Origin: an uncultured Lachnospiraceae bacterium
GTDB lineage: Bacteria; Bacillota; Clostridia; Lachnospirales; Lachnospiraceae
Reading direction: 5' to 3'
Assembly: GCA_947626775.1 (NCBI GenBank)
Contig: CANQTL010000014.1
Location: forward strand, 1 to 64,000
DNA: 64,000 nucleotides
Shown: piece by piece, positions 17,753 through 25,543 of the stretch
How the letters are laid out: every line of letters begins with the position of its first letter
Position numbering within the stretch: the first letter of the stretch is position 1
Translations under genes and position numbers: made by a program
The notes under the pieces: generated by a model
Databases searched by the model: none
The model's input: only the letters and a program-made list of their open reading frames with translations
What the model was told of the DNA's origin: nothing

Positions 17753-18208
17753 ATGGATACAGAATTGAAGGTAGTTGGAGAAACCACGCAGTTCATTGTG
17801 ATCAAGCTCGGCGATGAACAGTACGGAATCGATATCAAGTATATAGACAATATCGTCAGGATGCAGCACATCACGAGAGTGCCCAAGGTGGACGCCTATC
17901 TGAAGGGCGTGATCAATCTGCGCGGCGAGGTCATCCCCGTCATGAGCATCCGCATCAAGATGGGGCTCGAGCCGGATGTGGAGACGAAGTCCAGCAGAAT
18001 CATTATCCTGAAGCTGGAGCAGCAGGGGACGATCGGCGTGATTGTGGACGAGGTCAAGGAAGTTGTCACGCTGGAGAACGACCAGATTGAGAAGATGGCG
18101 TACGACTCCAAGGACGACAAGAACACCTTCCTGTGCGGCATCGGCAAGTGCGAGGGAGGACTGATCTCCCTGCTTGACCTGAATTCCGTACTGCTTGAGA
18201 ATGTTTAG
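17753..18208 (+). CDS. cheW: Chemotaxis coupling protein CheW
   Basis: This 151-residue protein consists of a single CheW domain coupling receptors to CheA. The family sequences TQFIVIKLGDEQYGIDI near the start, the VINLRGEVIPVMSIR segment and the C-terminal half are typical, and the length is standard. It lies 21 bases after cheA behind a GAAGGAGGGAC site, matching the need for balanced CheA and CheW. Confidence 0.97.
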   Translation: MDTELKVVGETTQFIVIKLGDEQYGIDIKYIDNIVRMQHITRVPKVDAYLKGVINLRGEVIPVMSIRIKMGLEPDVETKSSRIIILKLEQQGTIGVIVDEVKEVVTLENDQIEKMAYDSKDDKNTFLCGIGKCEGGLISLLDLNSVLLENV

Positions 18209-18219
18209 GAGGTTTCGCA

Positions 18220-18834
18220 GTGAGTGACATGACCGTGGAAAAAATGTCGGATGAATATTTCGACGTTTTGAAGGAGATAGGCAATATCGGAGCGGGCAAC
18301 GCCACGACCGCGCTGGCGCAGATGATGCAGTGTAAGGTAGACATGTCCGTTCCTCAGGTGAGACTGCTGGAATTTAAGGAAATGGGCGAGATGATGGGCG
18401 GCGAGGAGACGATTATGGCCGGCATCTATCTCGGCATAGAGGGCGACATCACGGGGAGTATTATGTTTCTGCTGGAAAAGCAGGCCGCGAGACATCTTGT
18501 GGGCAAGCTGATGGGGATGGCGACCGAGGGAGAGGAATTCTCCGAGATGGAGTTTTCGGCCCTCAAGGAAGTGGGCAACATCATCACGGGCGCGTACTTA
18601 AACTCCCTGTCCACACTGACCAATCTTGTGATCTATCCGTCCGTCCCCGATCTGACGGTGGACATGGCGGGAGCGATCCTGAGCGTGCCGGCGATCCAGT
18701 TCGGAGAGCTGGGCGACAAGATGCTTCTGATCCAGACGCAGTTTTTTGACGAGAATGTCCTGGACGGATATTTTATTCTGGTGCCGGATCTGGATTCTTA
18801 CGGCAAGATCCTGTCGGCTCTGGGGATCGCATAA
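18220..18834 (+). CDS. cheC: CheY-P phosphatase CheC
   Basis: This 204-residue protein is CheC. Two phosphatase motifs are intact, DVLKEIGN near residue 20 and SALKEVGN near residue 115 (D/S-x3-E-x2-N). CheC removes phosphate from CheY and binds CheD as part of receptor adaptation. Translation starts at GTG 18220 with GGAGGTTT upstream. Together with FliY the operon encodes two CheY-P phosphatases, one on the motor and one free or with CheD. Confidence 0.95.
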   Translation: MSDMTVEKMSDEYFDVLKEIGNIGAGNATTALAQMMQCKVDMSVPQVRLLEFKEMGEMMGGEETIMAGIYLGIEGDITGSIMFLLEKQAARHLVGKLMGMATEGEEFSEMEFSALKEVGNIITGAYLNSLSTLTNLVIYPSVPDLTVDMAGAILSVPAIQFGELGDKMLLIQTQFFDENVLDGYFILVPDLDSYGKILSALGIA

Positions 18835-18859
18835 AAGTGTGTAACGGGAGATGTCAGAT

Positions 18860-19345
18860 ATGGGCAATTTGATAAAGGTCGGTATGGCCGATTTAAATGT
18901 GTGCGTAAGTCCCGACAGCATCACGACCCTGGGGCTTGGCTCCTGTGTCGGAATCGCCATCAGGGATCCGGTCACGAAGATCGGGGGTCTGGCGCATATC
19001 ATGCTGCCGGACAGTACTTCTATACGCAATAATACCAATATTCCCAAGTTTGCGGACACCGGTATCGAGGAACTCGTGCGCCGGGTGGTTGCCAAGGGGG
19101 CGAGCAGAGGGCGTCTCGTGGCCAAGATCGCGGGCGGCGCGCAGATGTTCGCTTTTCAGAGCAAGAACGATATGGTCCGCGTGGGCGAGCGGAACGTGCA
19201 GGCGACCAAACAGAAGCTGGCGCAGCTCAAGATTCCCATCCTGGCGGAAGACACGGGCAAGAATTACGGAAGAACCGTGATCTTCTATCCGGAGACGGGG
19301 GATTTTGTGATCCGTGCGGTGGGCAAGCCGGAGAGCGTGATCTAG
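18860..19345 (+). CDS. cheD: Receptor glutamine deamidase CheD
   Basis: This 161-residue protein is CheD, which deamidates receptor glutamines and pairs with CheC. The catalytic cysteine and histidine lie in LGLGSCVGIAIRD and GGLAHIMLPDS. I use the ATG at 18860: the GGGAG at 18846-18850 abuts the alternative ATG at 18851 with no spacing but is nine bases from 18860. Length is normal for the family. It directly follows cheC, its partner. Confidence 0.95.
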   Translation: MGNLIKVGMADLNVCVSPDSITTLGLGSCVGIAIRDPVTKIGGLAHIMLPDSTSIRNNTNIPKFADTGIEELVRRVVAKGASRGRLVAKIAGGAQMFAFQSKNDMVRVGERNVQATKQKLAQLKIPILAEDTGKNYGRTVIFYPETGDFVIRAVGKPESVI

Positions 19346-19376
19346 CGGCTCTTGGATGCGGCGGAAGGATGGAAAA

Positions 19377-19799
19377 GTGGATTATGAGACGGTAAATACC
19401 GGCGGCGAGGCAGAGATTGCGGAGGAGGCCGGTACAGAGAACGGGGAAGCGGAAAACGACGCCCGGGTCGAGGCGGAGACGCCGAAAGAGCGGAAAGCCA
19501 GAGAAGAACGGGAAGAGAGAGAGCGGAAGCTGCGCGCCAAAAGGCGTAGATTGATTCCGCCCTTTGTCATGCTTCTGGCGGGAGCCATCACGAGCATCAC
19601 GATGCGCGCGCTGCACTACGAGACGAAGACGATGCTGATCATCCTGCTGTGCGTGCTGGTCGGTTTCTATATGGCGGGCAGCGTGATCAAATATATGCTG
19701 GATAAGTTCGAGGAGCAGATCGAGGCGGCCAATATGGAAGAGGGCGAAGTCATCGAGAAGGATCTCTCGGAGGAAGACGGCGCACAGAGCGGGGCGTAA
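19377..19799 (+). CDS. Uncharacterised two-helix membrane protein in the flagellar operon
   Basis: I do not recognise this protein by name. From the GTG at 19377 it is 140 residues: an acidic N-terminus, a strongly charged Arg/Glu helix (about residues 40-65) likely to be a coiled coil, two membrane segments (about 66-84 and 89-110), and an acidic tail. GGAAGGA seven bases before this GTG favours it; an in-frame ATG at 19356 lacks a clear site. It lies between cheD and fliA, so a motility role is possible but unproven. Confidence 0.7.
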   Translation: MDYETVNTGGEAEIAEEAGTENGEAENDARVEAETPKERKAREEREERERKLRAKRRRLIPPFVMLLAGAITSITMRALHYETKTMLIILLCVLVGFYMAGSVIKYMLDKFEEQIEAANMEEGEVIEKDLSEEDGAQSGA

Positions 19800-19825
19800 G
19801 CGTTCGCAATCATTGAGAAGGACGA

Positions 19826-20620
19826 GTGGAAGCGCCTATGGACGAGGCAGGCAGAAAGAAGCTCTGGGAGGAATATGCGAAGACCAGATCGCCGGAGCTC
19901 AGGGAAAAGATCATATTGGAGTATGCGTCTCTCGTCAAGGTGGTGGCGGGCCGGCTGAGCATGTACCTCGGCTACAACGTGGAGTATGAGGATCTGGTGA
20001 GCTACGGGATATTCGGGCTGATCGACGCGATCGACAAGTTTGACTTCCTCAAGGACGTCAAGTTTGAGACGTATGCCAGTCTCAGGATACGCGGCGCGAT
20101 CCTGGACCAGATTCGCAAGATGGACTGGATCCCGCGGACCATCCGGCAGAAGCAGAAGAAGATCGAGGCCGTGATCCGGGACGTCGAGACGCGGTGCGGC
20201 AGGAGCGCCACGGACGATGAGATCGCCGAGGGACTGGGGATATCGGGAGACGAGTACCTGGACTGGCAGTCACAGATGAAAGTCACGAACGTGGTGTCGC
20301 TCAACGAGTTCCTGGAGCAGGGCAGCGAGGTGCCCAACGAGGCGGCCCACACGAAGAGCGCGCAGTTCGACAGCCCTGAGGAGGTGCTGGAGCGCGACGA
20401 GCTGAAGAAGAAGCTGGCGGAGTCGCTGGAGATTCTGACGGAGAAGGAGCGCAAGGTCATCGTGCTCTACTATTACGAGGAGCTTACGCTAAAGGAGATC
20501 AGCAATATTCTGGAGGTGTCGGAGTCCAGGATCTCGCAGCTCCACACCAGGGCGCTGCAGAAGATGAAGACCAGGCTGGGAAGCTACATCGGCATCCTGA
20601 CGGATGCGGGCAGCAGATAG
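19826..20620 (+). CDS. fliA: Flagellar sigma factor FliA (sigma-28/SigD)
   Basis: This 264-residue protein is the sigma-28 factor for late flagellar genes. Region 2 (EYEDLVSYGIFGLIDAIDKFD, then ETYASLRIRGAILDQIRKMDW), region 3 (about 110-150) and region 4 with an HTH (LTLKEISNILEVSESRISQLH) are all present. The start is either GTG 19826 or ATG 19838; both have partial ribosome binding sites. Its position at the end of the che genes equals sigD in Bacillus. No FlgM anti-sigma gene is in the window. Confidence 0.96.
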   Translation: MEAPMDEAGRKKLWEEYAKTRSPELREKIILEYASLVKVVAGRLSMYLGYNVEYEDLVSYGIFGLIDAIDKFDFLKDVKFETYASLRIRGAILDQIRKMDWIPRTIRQKQKKIEAVIRDVETRCGRSATDDEIAEGLGISGDEYLDWQSQMKVTNVVSLNEFLEQGSEVPNEAAHTKSAQFDSPEEVLERDELKKKLAESLEILTEKERKVIVLYYYEELTLKEISNILEVSESRISQLHTRALQKMKTRLGSYIGILTDAGSR

Positions 20621-20655
20621 AAGATAGAAGATAGCAGGGGCAATACAGGGGAATT

Positions 20656-22251
20656 ATGGGGAAAAACGGCTATTTCAGACTGATTCACGGGGAGAAGGAG
20701 ACCGGCATAAGGCTGATTCCGCCCGGGGAGGGCGGCAGACCGCTGGAGTTGAACGACGTCATCGACTACATGTCCATGAAGGATTACGCCTGCGATCTCC
20801 CGACGCTCAGGCGCGCGGTGGAGGCGTCGGCCGCAGAGGAGACGACGCTCGTTCTCGAGCAGAATAAGAGATTTCCCGAGCGGGAATGCTATAAGCTGAC
20901 CGTCTCGCCCGATAAGATGCGGGCGACCGCCAGATTCTACGCCGCCTCCGAGGGGGCGGAGGACATGACCGCGGACGAGATCGCGCGGGATCTGGAGTCC
21001 CAGGGCATCGTCTTCGGCGTCCGGCGCGACGCGATCGAGGCTTTCGTCGAGAGCCGGGAGTACTGCGAGGATTTTCTGCTGGCGGAGGGCGAGGCTCCCG
21101 TGCAGGGCAGGGACGCTTATATCGAGTACAGATTCAACACGGACAAGAAGGCGAAACCCACATTAAAGGAAGACGGCAGTGTGGATTTCTTTCATCTGAA
21201 CATACTGAATCACTGCGCCAAGGGGGAACTGCTGGCGGTTCTGCACCCCGAGGTGGAGGGAACGGACGGCCACGATATCTTCGGCGGGCGTGTCAGACCC
21301 GCCGACGTGAAGAAAGAGACTTTCCGGTACGGTCAGAATATCGAGCTGTCCGAGGACGGCACGACGCTCACGTCGCTGGTGGACGGCCATGTGGAGCTGG
21401 TCGAGGGACAGGTCTTTGTCTCCGACATGCTGACCGTGGAGAACGTGGACAATTCCACGGGGAATATCGAGTATGAGGGAAGCGTGCAGGTCAACGGCAA
21501 CGTGTTCACGAACTTCTCCGTCAAGGCGCACGGGGATATCATCGTCAAGGGCGTTGTGGAAGGCGCGGTTCTGGAGGCGGACGGCAACATCATTATCGCC
21601 CGGGGCATGAACGGCATGGGCAAGGGCAGCCTGTGCGCCGGGGGCAATATCGTCTCGAAGTTTCTGGAGAACGCCACGGCGCAGGCGGACGGCTATGTCG
21701 CCGCGGAGTCTATCCTGCACAGCAGGGTGATGGCGGGCGGCGAGGTGAACGTGGACGGCAAACGCGGGTTCATCACCGGCGGCAAGGTGAGCGCGGCGGG
21801 CGGCATCAACGTCAAGACGCTGGGTTCGGAGATGGGCGCGGACACCGTTGTGGAGGTGGGCGCGGATCCCAAGGTAAAGAACCGCATCGCGCAGCTGCAG
21901 AAGCTGATCGAGGAGGACACGAAGACGCTCAATACGATACAGCCCGTGCTGACCGCCACGACGCAGAAACTCAGCCAGGGCGTCCGGCTGAGCACCGATC
22001 AGCTGAAACAGGTGTACGCGCTGAACCAGACGGCGCAGAAGAAGAGTGCGGCGATCAAGGCGAACCAGGCGGAGCTGGAGGAGCTGGGCGCGCAGACCGG
22101 CAGCGCGGCGGAGGCGCAGATCAGGGTGCGGGGCACGGTGTACCCCGGCACGAAAATCTGTATCGACGACGTCTCCGTGACGGTACAGAAGAACGCGCAC
22201 TTCTGCAGATTTGTCAAGGAGCGCGGCGACGTGAAGACGGCGCCGCTGTAG
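20656..22251 (+). CDS. FapA-like (DUF342) protein
   Basis: This 531-residue protein matches the DUF342/FapA family: an N-terminal domain (about residues 60-160), a right-handed beta-helix core built of Gly/Val/Asp-rich strands (about 165-400, with HDIFGGRV and repeated NGNV, GDIIVKG, GNIIIARG segments), and a C-terminal coiled coil (about 405-480). Such polymerising proteins are linked to flagellar and surface functions in some bacteria. It follows fliA and precedes three uncharacterised proteins in the same operon. The precise role here is unknown. Confidence 0.82.
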   Translation: MGKNGYFRLIHGEKETGIRLIPPGEGGRPLELNDVIDYMSMKDYACDLPTLRRAVEASAAEETTLVLEQNKRFPERECYKLTVSPDKMRATARFYAASEGAEDMTADEIARDLESQGIVFGVRRDAIEAFVESREYCEDFLLAEGEAPVQGRDAYIEYRFNTDKKAKPTLKEDGSVDFFHLNILNHCAKGELLAVLHPEVEGTDGHDIFGGRVRPADVKKETFRYGQNIELSEDGTTLTSLVDGHVELVEGQVFVSDMLTVENVDNSTGNIEYEGSVQVNGNVFTNFSVKAHGDIIVKGVVEGAVLEADGNIIIARGMNGMGKGSLCAGGNIVSKFLENATAQADGYVAAESILHSRVMAGGEVNVDGKRGFITGGKVSAAGGINVKTLGSEMGADTVVEVGADPKVKNRIAQLQKLIEEDTKTLNTIQPVLTATTQKLSQGVRLSTDQLKQVYALNQTAQKKSAAIKANQAELEELGAQTGSAAEAQIRVRGTVYPGTKICIDDVSVTVQKNAHFCRFVKERGDVKTAPL

Positions 22252-22281
22252 GAAGATAAGAAGATATATGGGGGTGATCGG

Positions 22282-22599
22282 ATGGCGATAGGATTTGTGG
22301 AGATGCAGGGACAGATCACGCGCGCCCAGGATTTCACCACGATCAAGCACAATGAAGATACGAGAGGGCTGGTCGATCAGGCGAATTTCGGGCAGCAGGT
22401 GACGAAGCAGATCGAGCGTCAGGTCAACAGGGTCAACGAGGGAAAGCAGCCCGAGTACCATGAGCGCAAGTTTGACGCCAAGGACAAGGGAGACAACGAG
22501 TACGGCGGCGACGGCGGACGGGGCCGCAGGCGCAGACCGGGGGAGAATCCGGACGGCAAGGTGATCATGAAGAAGTCGGACTACGATTTCTCCGTGTAG
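22282..22599 (+). CDS. Uncharacterised small hydrophilic protein
   Basis: This 105-residue protein has no domain I recognise. It is hydrophilic, has no cysteine and no membrane segment, and contains an Arg/Gly-rich stretch (GGRGRRRR near residue 78) suggesting nucleic acid or acidic-surface contact. The N-terminal half (residues 10-55) could be helical. GGGGGTGAT upstream of the ATG supports translation, and it lies between the FapA-like gene and the SwrB-like gene with short gaps, so it is probably a real operon member. Confidence 0.7.
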   Translation: MAIGFVEMQGQITRAQDFTTIKHNEDTRGLVDQANFGQQVTKQIERQVNRVNEGKQPEYHERKFDAKDKGDNEYGGDGGRGRRRRPGENPDGKVIMKKSDYDFSV

Positions 22600-22649
22600 G
22601 GAGTAGGCCGCCCTGCCGCCGCGCAAGTAAGAGGAAGGAACAGACGAAG

Positions 22650-23801
22650 ATGAGTGCAACGGAGATCATTCTGATCGTGATCGGCGCAGCGGTCTTCCTG
22701 CTGGGCTATCTCATGCCCGTGCGGAAGAAGGACATGGACGAGGAAGTGCAGCTGATCAGCGAGGACGAAGTCAGGAAGATGGTTTCCTCCGAGGTGGAAC
22801 ACGTCAAGGATCGGATCGAAGATATCGTGGACGAGACCGTCAATTACTCGATCGAGCGCGCGGAACGCGCCATGGAGCGGGTGACCAACGAGAAGATCAT
22901 GGCGGTCAACGAGTATTCGGATACCGTTCTGGAAGAGATCAACAAGAACCACAAGGAAGTCACGTTCTTATATGATATGCTCAACGACAAGCACGACACG
23001 CTGGTGTCCACGGTGGGCGAGGCGACGACGCTGGCGGACGAGATCCGGCAGACGGTGAAAGACGCGGAGCTCACTGCGGCGGAGGCGGCGGACCGGATCG
23101 ACGCGGTGCTGCAGGCCGCGGACGACGCGGCGGACATCATCCGTGACGCGGAGGATGCGGCGATGCAGGCGCAGAACGCCATGCGCACCGTCGCGAGGCC
23201 CGCGGAGAGCGCGAGAGGGGATATCGCGGCCCTTCCCGGCGCGCTGCCCTATCATGAGGAGGCGGCGGAGACCGTGCGGGAGGCGCCGGCGGAGGAAGCG
23301 CGGCCCGCGGTCGTGGTCGAGGAGGCGGAGCCGGTGCTCGCGTCTGAGGCGGATATCATAGGGGACGCGGCGGACGTCGTAGTCGAGAGCGCGGAAGATA
23401 TGGAGGCGCAGACGGCCCCGGAGCCGGATTTCTCGCCGATCAGGCCGAGGCGGGTGGAGATCATCCATCAGCCGGACGCCGACTATGTGGCGGACGAAGA
23501 GCCGGAGCTGTCCACGAGCGAGGCTTTTGCCAGCATGGGATTCTTCGCGCAGCGCCAGGAGCCGTCTGCGGAGATTCCCAGGAGAGGCAGGACGAGACGG
23601 AGTTCCAGAAGGGAGCGCGCGCAGGAGAGCGCGGCCTCCGTCGACATACAGTTCGACCAGGAGGACGACGGCGGGCGCAACAGCAACGACAGGATTCTGG
23701 AACTGCACAAGGCGGGCAAGTCCAACATGGCGATCGCCAGGGAACTGGGCCTGGGCCTCGGCGAGGTGAAGCTGGTGATCGATCTGTTTGAAGGGATGTA
23801 G
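22650..23801 (+). CDS. Membrane-anchored coiled-coil protein, SwrB-like by position
   Basis: This 383-residue protein has one N-terminal membrane segment (about residues 4-21), a long helical coiled-coil region (about 25-185), an acidic low-complexity linker (190-330), and a C-terminal HTH-like segment (ILELHKAGKSNMAIARELGL) reminiscent of the end of SwrB/DUF6115 proteins. In Bacillus, swrB follows sigD and promotes flagellar export activation. Position and architecture agree, but this protein is more than twice as long, so I treat it as an analogue and leave the symbol empty. Confidence 0.75.
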   Translation: MSATEIILIVIGAAVFLLGYLMPVRKKDMDEEVQLISEDEVRKMVSSEVEHVKDRIEDIVDETVNYSIERAERAMERVTNEKIMAVNEYSDTVLEEINKNHKEVTFLYDMLNDKHDTLVSTVGEATTLADEIRQTVKDAELTAAEAADRIDAVLQAADDAADIIRDAEDAAMQAQNAMRTVARPAESARGDIAALPGALPYHEEAAETVREAPAEEARPAVVVEEAEPVLASEADIIGDAADVVVESAEDMEAQTAPEPDFSPIRPRRVEIIHQPDADYVADEEPELSTSEAFASMGFFAQRQEPSAEIPRRGRTRRSSRRERAQESAASVDIQFDQEDDGGRNSNDRILELHKAGKSNMAIARELGLGLGEVKLVIDLFEGM

Positions 23802-23834
23802 GGACGGAAACGACCGGATAAAGGTGAAAGAATT

Positions 23835-24515
23835 ATGGAGCGAAAATATTATCTGCGCGGTCTCGGGCTCGGTATTGTAATAACGGCTGTGATTATGGGC
23901 GTGGCCCTGTCGGGGCGCAGGGCGATGACGGACGACGAGATCATCGCCCGGGCCAAAGAGCTGGGGATGGTGGAGAATACGGTGCTGGCGGACGCCGGCG
24001 ACGCGGCTGAGGCGGAGGCGGAAGTTGAGACGGACGCGGACGCGGCGCGGCAGGAGGAGACGGAGAGTGTTGACACGGAACAGACGCAGGAGGATACTGC
24101 CGGACATACAGACGGCGAAGCCGGAGCGGAGGATCGCCTACAGGAGGCGGAGAGCGCTGAATCTGTGGAGGCGGTGCCGGGGGACCAGTACGCGACGCCG
24201 GGAGCGCCACAGGGAGAGGTTCCTTCCGTGGTTGAGGAAGAACCATCCGAAGATATGGCGGATGCTTCCGCAGCTGCGCCGGAGACGCCCGGCGCTGCGG
24301 CGGCTTCCGAGATGGTGATCACCATCAACAGCGGCGACGGCTCCTACACGGTGGCGAAGAAGCTGGCCGCGGCGGGCGTGGTGACGTCCGCGGAGAATTT
24401 CGACACGTTTCTGTGCGCGAACGGCTACGACAAGAAGCTGCGCACGGGCGATTTCTCGATCCCGGCGGACGCCAGCGACGAGCAGATCGCGCGGATCGTG
24501 ACGGGAGCGGAATGA
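23835..24515 (+). CDS. Membrane protein with an orphan MltG/YceG LysM-like domain
   Basis: This 226-residue protein has one membrane segment (about residues 9-26), a very acidic Ala/Glu/Asp-rich linker (50-155), and a C-terminal module (about 158-225; VITINSGDGSYTVAKKLAAAG, then LRTGDFSIPADASDEQIARIV) that resembles the LysM-like subdomain at the start of MltG/YceG transglycosylases. The catalytic domain of MltG is absent. It is the last gene of the flagellar operon, just before a strong terminator. A wall-contacting role is plausible but unproven. Confidence 0.72.
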   Translation: MERKYYLRGLGLGIVITAVIMGVALSGRRAMTDDEIIARAKELGMVENTVLADAGDAAEAEAEVETDADAARQEETESVDTEQTQEDTAGHTDGEAGAEDRLQEAESAESVEAVPGDQYATPGAPQGEVPSVVEEEPSEDMADASAAAPETPGAAAASEMVITINSGDGSYTVAKKLAAAGVVTSAENFDTFLCANGYDKKLRTGDFSIPADASDEQIARIVTGAE

Positions 24516-24556
24516 CGGCGGCGGTTCCTGTGAGCCGTTTTGCCTGTGAAATGGCA

Positions 24557-24583
24557 AAAACCCCTTGCAAAAGGGGTTTTTTT
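24557..24583 (+). terminator. Intrinsic terminator of the flagellar operon
   Basis: AAAACCCCTT (24557-24566) and AAGGGGTTTT (24571-24580) form a perfect ten-base-pair stem with a GCAA tetraloop, and the T-run extends to 24583. It separates the flagellar operon from rpsB. Confidence 0.93.
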
Positions 24584-24593
24584 GTGGTAATCT
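24565..24593 (+). promoter_or_regulatory. Candidate rpsB-tsf promoter
   Basis: TTGCAA (24565-24570), 17 bases, TAATCT (24588-24593). The -35 element sits inside the loop of the preceding terminator. It gives a leader of about 145 bases before rpsB. Confidence 0.45.
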
Positions 24594-24668
24594 TATGAGT
24601 GCGCGCGAGCGCGTAGACACAAGTAATCACATGTGCCGGTGTGCGGTGAAGGCGCCGTCACACGCGCG

Positions 24669-24701
24669 GCTGCCGGTGCCCCATGACGCAGGGGTGGCAG
24701 C
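24669..24701 (+). promoter_or_regulatory. rpsB leader hairpin, possible S2 autoregulation site
   Basis: GCTGCC (24669-24674) pairs with GGCAGC (24696-24701) and CCCC (24679-24682) with GGGG (24691-24694), giving a two-helix stem with an asymmetric internal loop (GGTG opposite one T). Ribosomal protein leaders often bind their own product through such structures; no specific family is claimed. Confidence 0.4.
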
Positions 24702-24744
24702 GGGCGGGCGGCATGTGGAAGAACAACCAAACGGAGGTAGAAAA

Positions 24745-25509
24745 ATGAGCGTTATTTCAATGAAACAGTTACTGGAAGCGGGCGTGCATTTCGGCCACCA
24801 GACGAGAAGATGGAATCCCAAGATGGCTCCCTATATCTTCACGGAGAGAAACGGCATCCACATCATCGATCTGCAGAAGTCCGTAGGCAAGGTGGACGAG
24901 GCTTACAAGGCGGTGTTCGACGTGGCTTCCCAGGGCGGTACGATCCTCTTCGTAGGAACCAAGAAGCAGGCGCAGGACGCGGTCAAGACAGAGGCGGAGC
25001 GCTGCGGCATGTACTACGTCAACGAGAGATGGCTGGGCGGTATGCTCACGAACTTTAAGACGATCCGCTCCAGAATCGACAGACTGAAAGCCATCGAAGT
25101 GATGTCCGAGGACGGCACCTTCGACGTGCTTCCCAAGAAAGAAGTCATCAAGATCAGAAAAGAGTGGGAGAAGCTCGAGAAGAACCTGGGCGGCATCAAG
25201 AACATGACCAGGATCCCCGACTGCATCTTTGTGGTAGATCCCAAGAAAGAGCATATCTGCGTGCAGGAGGCGCATGCGCTCGGCATCACATTGATCGGCA
25301 TCGGCGACACGAACTGCGATCCCGAGGAACTTGACTATATCATCCCCGGCAACGACGACGCGATCAGAGCCGTCAAGCTGATCGTCTCCAAGATGGCGGA
25401 CGCCGTGGTCGAGGCGAACCAGGGCGCCGAGGATTACGCCGAAGAGCAGGAGGCGGCCGGCGAGGCTGAGGATATCGAGGAGATCGCTTCCGAGGACGCG
25501 GAGGCATAG
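24745..25509 (+). CDS. rpsB: 30S ribosomal protein S2
   Basis: This 254-residue protein is ribosomal protein S2 ([20 protein letters not shown] at the start, RWNPKM, then [12 protein letters not shown] and IVDP-type segments). I start at the ATG at 24745, which has ACGGAGGTAG upstream; the frame is open to 24565, but those codons lie in the terminator and leader. The C-terminus is an acidic Ala/Glu-rich tail. It pairs with tsf as in most bacteria and opens the housekeeping half of the window. Confidence 0.98.
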   Translation: MSVISMKQLLEAGVHFGHQTRRWNPKMAPYIFTERNGIHIIDLQKSVGKVDEAYKAVFDVASQGGTILFVGTKKQAQDAVKTEAERCGMYYVNERWLGGMLTNFKTIRSRIDRLKAIEVMSEDGTFDVLPKKEVIKIRKEWEKLEKNLGGIKNMTRIPDCIFVVDPKKEHICVQEAHALGITLIGIGDTNCDPEELDYIIPGNDDAIRAVKLIVSKMADAVVEANQGAEDYAEEQEAAGEAEDIEEIASEDAEA

Positions 25510-25543
25510 AGACAATAACAGAGTAGATCAGGAGGAAAGATAG

